Part shown: in pieces, positions 1-6,415 of the stretch
Position numbering within the stretch: position 1 is the stretch's first letter
Layout of the letters: each line of letters starts with the position of its first letter
Source: Terriglobia bacterium
Lineage (GTDB): Bacteria > Acidobacteriota > Terriglobia > Bryobacterales > Bryobacteraceae
DNA: 35,534 bases
Assembly (NCBI GenBank): GCA_020073365.1
Contig: JAIQFL010000089.1
Coordinates: 1-35,534 of the forward strand
Direction of reading: 5' to 3'
The notes under the pieces: model-generated
Seen by the model: the letters and a program-made list of their open reading frames with translations, nothing else
The model's database searches: none
What the model was told of the DNA's origin: nothing
Made by a program: the position numbers and the translations under genes

Positions 1-137
1 TTCCACAATTCCCCGGTAATCACGCTGGCCAGCAACGTCGCCACGCTGGTGACAAAAAAGTAAACCCCGAGGGCGCGGCCGCGCACTTCGGGCGCCACTT
101 TCTCCACCACCAGTGCCGAACAGCCGGTGGTGGGCAG
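1..137 (-). pseudogene. MFS transporter fragment, truncated at its 5' side
   Basis: Read on the minus strand, the first 137 bases translate to LPTTGCSALVVEKV followed by APEVRGRALGVYFF and a hydrophobic stretch VTSVATLLASVITGELW. A charged 'PEVRGRALG' loop between two membrane segments is typical of major facilitator superfamily transporters. The frame meets a TGA at 140-138 and has no start codon in the window, so the N-terminal part of the gene is missing here. The reading frame is still open at base 1, so the other end lies outside the window. Similarity to MFS ends about where similarity to a PQQ-type protein on the opposite strand begins, so this is a rearrangement remnant or an assembly join, not an intact gene. 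Confidence 0.6.
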
Positions 138-480
138 TCAGCGCTTCGGAAATCCCGGTGCGACCCCCGCTATCTCCGCCAACGGCACGCGCAACGGAAT
201 TGTCTGGCTCATCGATACCAAGACTTGGAACGGCGCCGACCGGCCGGCTGTGCTCCACGCGTTCGATGCCTCCAATGTGACTCGCGAGCTGTACAACACC
301 GAGCAGAACAGCGGGCGCGACCGCGTGGGAAAAACCCTGCGATTCACCATACCGACGGTGGTGAACGGGCGGGTTTATGTGGACGCCAAGGGCGAGCTGG
401 ATGTCTACGGATTGCTGGTGGGACAGGCGCTTTCGCCTGTCAAGGAGGAGGACGTTCCGGTCCGCGCGCGACCCCATTGA
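127..480 (+). pseudogene. C-terminal remnant of a PQQ/beta-propeller protein
   Basis: The 117 codons carry the pattern GNPGATPAISANGTRNGIVW, then a blade ending in 'LHAFDASNVTRELYN', then a last blade 'RFTIPTVVNGRVYVDAKGELDVYGLL'. This is the C-terminal end of the large exported PQQ-like beta-propeller proteins (quinoprotein fold) that are abundant in Acidobacteria. Those proteins are several hundred residues long, and the N-terminal bulk, including any signal peptide, is absent. The frame is open back to base 64, but that part overlaps the antisense MFS fragment and does not look like propeller sequence, so no real start codon can be given. The last 20 residues, after 'YGLL', come from a palindromic repeat and its flank and are probably not original protein sequence. 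It is most likely non-functional. Confidence 0.6.
418..441. repeat. REP-like palindrome, copy A
   Basis: GTGG is followed by a perfect 8-bp stem with a 4-base loop: GACAGGCG, CTTT, CGCCTGTC. Closely matching copies lie at 4963-4986 (inverted orientation, one substitution) and 10572-10595 (inverted). This copy sits inside the open frame of the propeller remnant and supplies its last residues. Confidence 0.7.
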
Positions 481-1632
481 TCACGCGCAATAGTCCACGG
501 CCGCTTCCGCCAGGATCTCGGCGAGTTTCACCACCGATTCCAGATCCACCCACTCTACGTCCGCATGTGCTCCGGCGCCCGCCGCGCCGCACACCACCGT
601 CTCCACACCGGCCTCCTGGAGGAGCGCGGCATCCATCCAGGGCGTGTCGCCGATATGCGCCGCAGCCTTCCCCCGGACCTTGGCCGCGGCACGATCCACG
701 GCCTGCACGATGGGCGCATCGGGAGCCACTTCGAACGGGTTGCGTACGAAGAACGGCCGTACCGCCGCATGGAAGACCGGGTCCTGCGCCGCCAGCCGAT
801 CCACGATCGCCTGGATCTCGCCCACCGCCTGAGCCTCGGTCTCGCCCGGAATCGTGCGGCGTTCGATCTCGACCGTCGAGGACGCTGCATAGGTGCTGAG
901 CCCCGTGCCTCCGCTGAGCATGGCCGCGTGGAGAGACGGCGGACCCACCAGCGGATGCGGATGGCGGGCGCGCAGGTCCCGCTCCAACGCTCCCAGGCCG
1001 GCTAAGAACGCGCCCATCTTCATGTTGGCGTCGATGCCCAGCTCGAACTTGCTGCCGTGGGCCGCGCGACCCGCAACCGTGACTTCGATCCAGAGGTAGC
1101 CCTTGTGCGCCAGGCAGATTTCTAAAGCGGTCGGCTCGGTTACGATGGCGCCGTGCACTTTCACCCGCCGGATGAGGTCGCGGGTACCCAGGCTTCCGTA
1201 TTCTTCATCGGCCACCGCCGCCACCAGCAGGTCCCCACGCAGGCGGATGCCGCCATCCACCAGCGCCTTGGCGGCGGCCATGCACGCGGCCAGGCTCCCT
1301 TTCATGTCGAAGGAACCGCGGCCATAGACCCTGCCCTCGCGGATGGCGCCGGAAAACGGCTCGGACATGCCGCGCACATCCACCGTGTCGCAGTGCGCGT
1401 TCAACATCAGGCTCCGCCCGCCACCTGTGCCGCGGAGTCGTCCCAGAACGCTCGTTCGTCCCGGTTCCGGCTCTGAGATCCCGGTGTGCAATCCGATGGA
1501 TTCGAGCGATGCGGCAATGAAGCCCGCAATCTCCCGTTCCCCCGGCGCCCCCTCGGCCAGCGTTGGGTTGATGGAATTGATCTGGACCAGCCGGACCAGC
1601 GTCTCCTGTGTGTAGTCTGGGTCAATCTTCAT
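481..1632 (-). CDS. M20 family ArgE/DapE-type deacylase or peptidase
   Basis: This is a 383-residue cytoplasmic zinc hydrolase of the ArgE/DapE/CPG2 type, which removes an acyl group or cleaves an amide bond in small N-acylated amino acids or dipeptides. The metal ligands and catalytic residues are visible in order: H80 and D82 in NAHCDT, the bridging D109 in GRGSFDMKG, the catalytic glutamate of ADEEYGS (143/144), E166 in VTEPT, and H356 near the end in GAHADVEW. The dimerisation-domain histidine is in RAAHGS (H192). Length and motif spacing match an intact family member. The substrate cannot be told from the sequence: succinyl-diaminopimelate, acetylornithine and plain carboxypeptidase activities all use this scaffold. 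It is divergent from the glycosidase gene at 1751 and is not in an obvious arginine or lysine operon, so I do not name it argE or dapE. Confidence 0.88.
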   Translation of the reverse strand: MKIDPDYTQETLVRLVQINSINPTLAEGAPGEREIAGFIAASLESIGLHTGISEPEPGRTSVLGRLRGTGGGRSLMLNAHCDTVDVRGMSEPFSGAIREGRVYGRGSFDMKGSLAACMAAAKALVDGGIRLRGDLLVAAVADEEYGSLGTRDLIRRVKVHGAIVTEPTALEICLAHKGYLWIEVTVAGRAAHGSKFELGIDANMKMGAFLAGLGALERDLRARHPHPLVGPPSLHAAMLSGGTGLSTYAASSTVEIERRTIPGETEAQAVGEIQAIVDRLAAQDPVFHAAVRPFFVRNPFEVAPDAPIVQAVDRAAAKVRGKAAAHIGDTPWMDAALLQEAGVETVVCGAAGAGAHADVEWVDLESVVKLAEILAEAAVDYCA

Positions 1633-1750
1633 GGGTTTGTGTAGCGGTACTTAAAGACTACCGGCTCAAGCCGCCGGGTTCAAGCTGCAGGTTGAGAGTT
1701 GCGCGACGCACAGCACTCGTCCACACAGCTTGCCGATCTACACTAGTCAT

Positions 1751-3592
1751 ATGGGCATGAGACTGGCAACCATATGTTTCGGGCTTGTTCCCCTCGCGCT
1801 GCGGGGACAGGCGCCCGCGGCTGCCCCATCGGCTTGCAGCAACACTCCGACCTACTCAACTTGCGAGCTGGTCTTCGAGCTCAGCGATAAGGACGCCGCC
1901 GCCCATACTCATCCGTATGTGAGCGTCGATCTGAAGGTGGAGTTCCGCTCGCCGCGTCACCGCACGTGGGCTATTCCCGCCTATTGGGATGGCGGCCGAC
2001 GGATGGTGGTTCGGTTCGCGCCCACCGAGGCGGGCGACTGGGATTATCACGTCATCGGCAACCTGGCCGATTGGGACGATAAGAAGGGCTCCTTCACGGC
2101 CGCGTCCTCCGAATCGCGCGGGTTCCTTCGGCCGGCCAACAAGCATCATTGGGCCTACACGGAGCGGGACAGCCGCGGTCTTGACCAGGCGCATCTGTGG
2201 ATGGGCGCTACCGAGATGCTCTTCGCCACCATGGATGACGCCGCGTTCCGCACGGTGGCCGATGCGCGCGCCGCGCAGAAGTTCAATCATCTGCGAGGAT
2301 GGCTCGTGTCGCAGGCGCAGGAGGGTGCGTTCTCGTCACCCGACACGCCCAACGTCGAGTACTTCCAGCGGCTCGATCAGCGCATTCGCTACCTGAATCA
2401 GAAAGGCATCACCGCCGATCTCATCCTCGCGGGCGGCCCGGGCTACCTGGTGAAGGCCTTTCCCACCTGGCAGCAGCGCAGCCGCTACCTCCGCTTTGTC
2501 GCGGGGCGCTACGGTGCCATGAACGTCACCTGGCAGGCCGTAGACCAGTGGGAGGATTATCCGGACAGCCGCGCTCTCCTGAAGGAGGTTGGCGGCCTGT
2601 TGAAGCAGCTCGATCCTTACCAGCATCCGCGCACTACCGGAGCGCACCTGACTTCCACGCCGCTCCTGGATGACGGCTGGATGGATTTTGCGGCGTACGG
2701 CACCCCCGACGACAACCTGGGGGCCGTCGAGCATCAACTTTACGGCGTGCCTTTCGTGAACCTGGATTTCGGACGCGAGGACAGCGGGGCAGGGAAGTCC
2801 GGGCCGAACGATCTGGATGCCAACGAGTTCCGCCACCGGCTGTGGAACGCCACCATGGACGGCCAGTATCCGACGTACACGAACAGCGGCGCCGGCGCCC
2901 CGTACGCCAATTCGCCCGGAGCCAAGGCCATGACGGTGTGGTTCGATTTCATGTCCGATGCGCGGCATTGGGAACTGGAACCGTACTTCGATGTGGATGG
3001 TGGGCGCGCCGTGGCGCTCGAAGATACCGAGTACGTGGTCTACATCGAAAAACCGGGACCCGTGGAATTGACCGTGGAGAAGCACGGTTACGATGTGTAC
3101 TGGATCAACCCCATCGACGGCGAGAGCATCAGGAAGAAGTTCTCGGGCGAGCACTTCACCGGCGAGCCTCCCAGCCGGTCGCACGACTGGATTCTGCACG
3201 TGGTGCGCGAAAGCCACTTGGAGGGCATGAACAAATCCTTTAAGTTTGAGTCGCGGGATATTGTGCTGCAAGAGGTTGAGGCCAACACGCCCAAGGTGCC
3301 GTTTGCTATGGAAGAGCCTAAGGGCGACCTCTCGCTTTCGAAGCCTGTGCCCTATTCCGCGAAGCTCACTCGCGAATCGCGCGCCACGCGGTTGATGCGG
3401 TGGCTGTGGATGGGTGAGGTGGCCGCCGATCACCAGGGCTACCGGGTGCTGGCGACTAGCCAGAAGGGCGAAATGCAGCCGCCCCGGAGCATCGCGACGA
3501 ACTTTCCGGCCCTCATGCACCTCCGGCTCTACGGTATGAACGCCAATGGAAAGATCTACGAACTGGACAGCGCGTGCCAGATCAATCCATGA
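1751..3592 (+). CDS. exported DUF5060/apiosidase-like glycoside hydrolase
   Basis: The product begins with a signal peptide (MRLATICFGLVPLALRGQ, cut near QAPAAA). About residues 40-120 match the beta-sandwich DUF5060 domain (pattern 'FRSPRHRTWAIPAYWDGG', then 'RFAPTEAGDWDYHV'). Next comes a TIM-barrel-like DUF4038/apiosidase-type domain. At roughly residues 400-470 is the 'WFDFMSDARHWELEPYFD' module seen as a putative collagen/carbohydrate-binding domain at the end of such proteins. It probably acts in the periplasm or outside the cell on a plant-type side-chain sugar, but the substrate is not known. The ATG codons at 1751 and 1757 both lead into the signal peptide. A TTG at 1731 is possible but adds nothing recognisable. 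The end overlaps by four bases (ATGA) an ATG in the frame of tsaB. Confidence 0.8.
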   Translation: MGMRLATICFGLVPLALRGQAPAAAPSACSNTPTYSTCELVFELSDKDAAAHTHPYVSVDLKVEFRSPRHRTWAIPAYWDGGRRMVVRFAPTEAGDWDYHVIGNLADWDDKKGSFTAASSESRGFLRPANKHHWAYTERDSRGLDQAHLWMGATEMLFATMDDAAFRTVADARAAQKFNHLRGWLVSQAQEGAFSSPDTPNVEYFQRLDQRIRYLNQKGITADLILAGGPGYLVKAFPTWQQRSRYLRFVAGRYGAMNVTWQAVDQWEDYPDSRALLKEVGGLLKQLDPYQHPRTTGAHLTSTPLLDDGWMDFAAYGTPDDNLGAVEHQLYGVPFVNLDFGREDSGAGKSGPNDLDANEFRHRLWNATMDGQYPTYTNSGAGAPYANSPGAKAMTVWFDFMSDARHWELEPYFDVDGGRAVALEDTEYVVYIEKPGPVELTVEKHGYDVYWINPIDGESIRKKFSGEHFTGEPPSRSHDWILHVVRESHLEGMNKSFKFESRDIVLQEVEANTPKVPFAMEEPKGDLSLSKPVPYSAKLTRESRATRLMRWLWMGEVAADHQGYRVLATSQKGEMQPPRSIATNFPALMHLRLYGMNANGKIYELDSACQINP

Positions 3593-3602
3593 GCGGTGAA
3601 AA

Positions 3603-3633
3603 GGGGCTGGGGGCCGGGGGCCAGGGGCCAGGG
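3603..3633. repeat. tandem repeat of a 7-base G-rich unit
   Basis: Four consecutive copies of a GGGGCYR heptamer (GGGGCTG, GGGGCCG, GGGGCCA, GGGGCCA) are followed by GGG. The unit length is not a multiple of three. The repeat lies between the ATGA overlap at 3589 and the conserved start of TsaB. Confidence 0.75.
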
Positions 3634-3669
3634 AAGAGCCCGCCGTGCGCGGCAAGCGGCGGAAACGCC

Positions 3670-4428
3670 ATGCCGCTTCTGGCATCGACCCGTGGGGTTG
3701 GGCTCCTGGGCGGGCTCCGGACTCGCACAGCAACCCAAAGACGCGACGAGCCGGTTGCCGGGCGGCTGGTTCTGGCCATCGACACCACCCACGAGTTCGG
3801 CAGCCTGGCGCTGGCGCGGGGCGCGGAGATTGTGGAAGAGGTCCTGCTGTGTGCACCCAGCGGGTTTGGGCACGTGTTGTACCCGCACCTCAAGCGGCTG
3901 CTGGACCGGCACGCCATTGCGCTGGAAGCCATCGATTGTTTCGCGGCGGCTTCCGGGCCGGGCTCTTTCACAGGAGTCCGCGTCGGATTGGCGTGCGTGA
4001 AAGGGCTGGCGGAGGCACTGGGCAAACCCGCGGTCGGGGTCTCGAATCTCCAGGCCCTCGCGACGTTCGCCTTCGGGCCGTTGCGGGCCGCGGTGATCGA
4101 TGCGCGCCGCGGCGAGGTCTATGGCGCAGTCTATGACTGGGGGGCAAAGGCGGTTACGCCGGAAGTGGTTGCGAAGTTTCCGGCGTGGCTGGAAACCTTG
4201 CCGGCCGGTGATTTGGAATTCGTCTCGACGGATTTCACGCCCTTTCGCAACGCGCTCGCGGGCACCCGGTTTGAGAAGGCCCGAATTGCCACGGCGCCGC
4301 CCGCCCTGGCAAGCGCCATCGCCCGGCTGGCGATGGCTCGCCTGCTCTCAGGTAGCGCATCCGATCCGGCGGCGCTCGACGCGAATTACGTTCGCCGCTC
4401 GGATGCGGAGCTGTTCTGGAAGGAATAG
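3670..4428 (+). CDS. tsaB: tRNA threonylcarbamoyladenosine biosynthesis protein TsaB
   Basis: TsaB is the partner of TsaD in the cytoplasmic complex that makes the t6A base at position 37 of ANN-decoding tRNAs. Diagnostic stretches are LVLAIDTTHEFGSLAL at the start of the ASKHA-type fold, the strongly conserved AASGPGSFTGVRVGL, the 'VIDARRGEVYGAVYD' segment and a C-terminal 'NYVRRSDAELFWKE'. Homology begins only at about base 3766, where family members normally begin. No ATG, GTG or TTG lies in frame close to it. I chose ATG 3670, which leaves about 32 extra residues and lies downstream of a 7-base tandem repeat. ATG 3589, which overlaps the previous stop as ATGA, is the alternative. It converges with the cupin gene, seven bases away. 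Confidence 0.88.
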   Translation: MPLLASTRGVGLLGGLRTRTATQRRDEPVAGRLVLAIDTTHEFGSLALARGAEIVEEVLLCAPSGFGHVLYPHLKRLLDRHAIALEAIDCFAAASGPGSFTGVRVGLACVKGLAEALGKPAVGVSNLQALATFAFGPLRAAVIDARRGEVYGAVYDWGAKAVTPEVVAKFPAWLETLPAGDLEFVSTDFTPFRNALAGTRFEKARIATAPPALASAIARLAMARLLSGSASDPAALDANYVRRSDAELFWKE

Positions 4429-4435
4429 CCGGCGC

Positions 4436-4903
4436 CTACTGGGTCACTTTCACCACGAAGTAAGTGAATTTCTTGCCGGGGTCGAGCTTGACCTGGTGCG
4501 GCAACTTGGCGGGGATGGTGACCACGTCGCCGGCGGCGATCTTCTTTTCCGTTCCGCCGCTGATGGAGGGCGCGCGCATCTCGTTGGGCGCGGTGGTCTT
4601 CCCGTCCACCAGGTTGCCGCCGTACACCAGCGTAGCCTCGCCATCCTCCACCACGAAGATGTCGGCCTGGGTGGCATGGTATTCGGCCTCGCCCGAGCCC
4701 TCGCGGTGCGCCACCAGGAACGAGTAGTTGCCGAAGGCCGTCAGTTGCTGGGTGGCGACCTTCTTTGCATCAATCTTGGGCGACAGGCTCTTGGAGAACG
4801 CCTTCAACTCCGAGGCCTTCCAGATAGCGAGTCCCGGCGGATCTGCGGCGGGCAGCGCGTAGGCAGCACAGAGCAAGGCAATCACGATCAGTTTCGATTT
4901 CAT
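4436..4903 (-). CDS. exported cupin-domain protein
   Basis: This 155-residue protein has a clear signal peptide (MKSKLIVIALLCAAYALPAAD) followed by a single cupin barrel. Cupin motif 1 is around 'REGSGEAEYHATQADIFVVEDG' and motif 2 around 'GDVVTIPAKLPHQVKL'. Histidines at the usual metal positions are partly kept (YHATQAD and PHQV). The start ATG at 4903 is preceded by AGAGGG eight bases upstream; an in-frame start seven codons earlier would put charged residues ahead of the signal peptide and is less likely. It is probably periplasmic. Cupins cover dioxygenases, isomerases and binding proteins, so no reaction is assigned. It converges with tsaB. Confidence 0.8.
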   Translation of the reverse strand: MKSKLIVIALLCAAYALPAADPPGLAIWKASELKAFSKSLSPKIDAKKVATQQLTAFGNYSFLVAHREGSGEAEYHATQADIFVVEDGEATLVYGGNLVDGKTTAPNEMRAPSISGGTEKKIAAGDVVTIPAKLPHQVKLDPGKKFTYFVVKVTQ

Positions 4904-4962
4904 AGTGTGTCCCTCTGGTTCCACACAGTATCACAAGTCCGTCGGGTTTCTACTACAGAAGA

Positions 4963-4986
4963 GACAGACGAAAGCGCCTGTCCCAC
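4963..4986. repeat. REP-like palindrome, copy B (inverted)
   Basis: The stem is GACAGACG, AAAG, CGCCTGTC followed by CCAC. It is the reverse complement of copy A at 418-441 with one base changed, which leaves one mismatch in the stem. It lies between the cupin gene and the start of the cytochrome operon. Confidence 0.7.
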
Positions 4987-5018
4987 CGTGCGGCTTCGCT
5001 GGCCCGGCTCCGTCGGTT

Positions 5019-5024
5019 TAGAAT
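5019..5024 (+). promoter_or_regulatory. possible -10 box of the cytochrome/quinoprotein operon
   Basis: TAGAAT lies 14 bases before the ATG at 5039. No good -35 box is visible at the right spacing, and the implied leader is only about eight bases, with no strong Shine-Dalgarno sequence. The assignment is tentative. Confidence 0.3.
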
Positions 5025-5038
5025 AGGTTCATCACGTC

Positions 5039-5500
5039 ATGAGAGCAATCTGGGAACGAGGGGTTCTGGGCCTTGCACTGCTGGCCATCGCAGCCGCGGG
5101 CGGAGCACAGGACGCGCCGGCGGCAAAAGGGTCGAAGGCCATTTTCGAGAAGACTTGCAGTGCTTGCCACACGGCGGACAGCGTGACCTCGGCGCGCCGC
5201 ACGCGCGACCAATGGCAGGAGACCATCGAGGCCATGGTCGCGGACCAGGGAGCCAAGATCCCCGACGAGGAATTCAGCCCGATCCTGGAGTACCTGGTCG
5301 CGGTGTATGGCAAGGTCAATGTGAACAGCGCTCCGGCCGACGAGATCGCCCAGATTGCCGGGCTATCGCAAAAGGAGGCCGAGGCGATCGTGAAGTTCCG
5401 AAAGGAAAACGGCAGGTTCGAAGACTTCGATGCGCTCGGCAAGGTTCCCGGTGTGGATCCGAAGAAGCTGGAAAAGAGCCGGGAAGCCATCTCTTATTAG
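5039..5500 (+). CDS. exported monoheme cytochrome c fused to a helix-hairpin-helix domain
   Basis: The product has 153 residues. After a signal peptide (about residues 1-22) comes a c-type heme site C40-S-A-C43-H44, within the pattern CSACHTADSVTSARRT followed by 'WQETIEAMV'. This resembles the heme-binding domain of the quinohemoprotein amine dehydrogenase alpha subunit. Residues about 95-150 are a ComEA-type helix-hairpin-helix unit: VNVNSAPADEIAQIAGLS, then 'AIVKFRKENGRFEDFDAL', then 'VPGVD'. ComEA domains bind DNA in competence, but here the unit is joined to a heme domain and may only be a structural or interaction module. The gene is first in a tight group with a diheme cytochrome and a quinoprotein, which points to periplasmic electron transfer. 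It looks intact. Confidence 0.85.
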   Translation: MRAIWERGVLGLALLAIAAAGGAQDAPAAKGSKAIFEKTCSACHTADSVTSARRTRDQWQETIEAMVADQGAKIPDEEFSPILEYLVAVYGKVNVNSAPADEIAQIAGLSQKEAEAIVKFRKENGRFEDFDALGKVPGVDPKKLEKSREAISY

Positions 5501-5533
5501 CACTCGACCGCGGTTGGGAGGGAGACAAAACGG

Positions 5534-6415
5534 ATGCTTGACATGGGAAGAGCGTGTGCGCGGATCGCCGTGCTCGCGGCGGCGGCGGTGCTCGGCGCCC
5601 AAGCGCCGCCCGGCCGGGGAGCGCCCGCGCAGGGCGCCGGCCGCGGAGGCGGCAGGGGAATCAGTCCGGGCGGCGTGGGTTCCGATGACAAACACGTGGT
5701 GGACGCCGCGGCCGCCGACCGCGGCCGTAAGGTCTGGGCCGCCGAGTGCATCAACTGCCACGGCACGCATGCCCGGGGCACCGACCGGGGCGCCGACCTG
5801 ATTCGCTCGGTGCTGGTGCTGCACGACCGGTATGCCAACGAGATCGGACCCTTTTTGAAGAAGGGGCATCCCACCCAAACCACTCCGGCCGCGAACTTGA
5901 CCCAATCCCAGATCGAGGATGTCGCCCAATTCGTGCACTTCGAGGTCTACCAGACGATGCGCAGCGCTCTGGACGTGCAGGACGTTCTCACGGGCGATCC
6001 GAAAGCCGGGGCGGCCTACTTCGCAGGCGAGGGCAAGTGCAATACCTGTCACTCTCCTACCGGTGACCTGGCCGGGGTCGGGAAGAAGTACAGTCCCGTC
6101 AACTTGCAGCAGCGCTTCCTCTTCCCGCAGGGTGGCGGCCGAGGCCGCGGAGGGCGTGGGGGCGCCGCCTCCTCAACCCAGATCACCGTGACGGTCACTC
6201 CGCCTACCGGCCCGGCGGTCTCCGGAGTATTGGTGCAGATGGATGACTTCAATGTATCGCTGCGCGACTCTTCGGGCGAATACCATTCCTGGAAGCGAAC
6301 CCCGTCTCTCAAGGTGGAGAAGCATAATCCGTTCGCCGCGCACGAAGCCTTGCTGGACACCATCACCGACAAGAACATCCACGATACCGTGGCCTACCTG
6401 GAGAGCCTCAAATGA
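5534..6415 (+). CDS. exported diheme cytochrome c
   Basis: This 293-residue protein has a signal peptide (about residues 1-24) and two heme-binding sites, C72-I-N-C75-H76 and C169-N-T-C172-H173, so it carries two c-type hemes in the periplasm. The stretch 'AAYFAGEGKCNTCHSPTGDLAGVGKKY' is typical of class I cytochrome c domains. Two low-complexity glycine/arginine/proline stretches stand out: one just after the signal peptide (about residues 27-50) and one near residues 200-215 (GGGRGRGGRGG). The start ATG 5534 follows GGGAGGGAG. It ends in an ATGA overlap with the quinoprotein gene, so the two are probably translationally coupled. The likely role is electron acceptor for that enzyme. Confidence 0.87.
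   Translation: MLDMGRACARIAVLAAAAVLGAQAPPGRGAPAQGAGRGGGRGISPGGVGSDDKHVVDAAAADRGRKVWAAECINCHGTHARGTDRGADLIRSVLVLHDRYANEIGPFLKKGHPTQTTPAANLTQSQIEDVAQFVHFEVYQTMRSALDVQDVLTGDPKAGAAYFAGEGKCNTCHSPTGDLAGVGKKYSPVNLQQRFLFPQGGGRGRGGRGGAASSTQITVTVTPPTGPAVSGVLVQMDDFNVSLRDSSGEYHSWKRTPSLKVEKHNPFAAHEALLDTITDKNIHDTVAYLESLK

Noticed and set aside
2336..3856. A 506-codon antisense frame over the DUF5060 gene
   Set aside because: It is histidine/arginine/glycine rich without motifs, as expected for the complement of a GC-rich gene.
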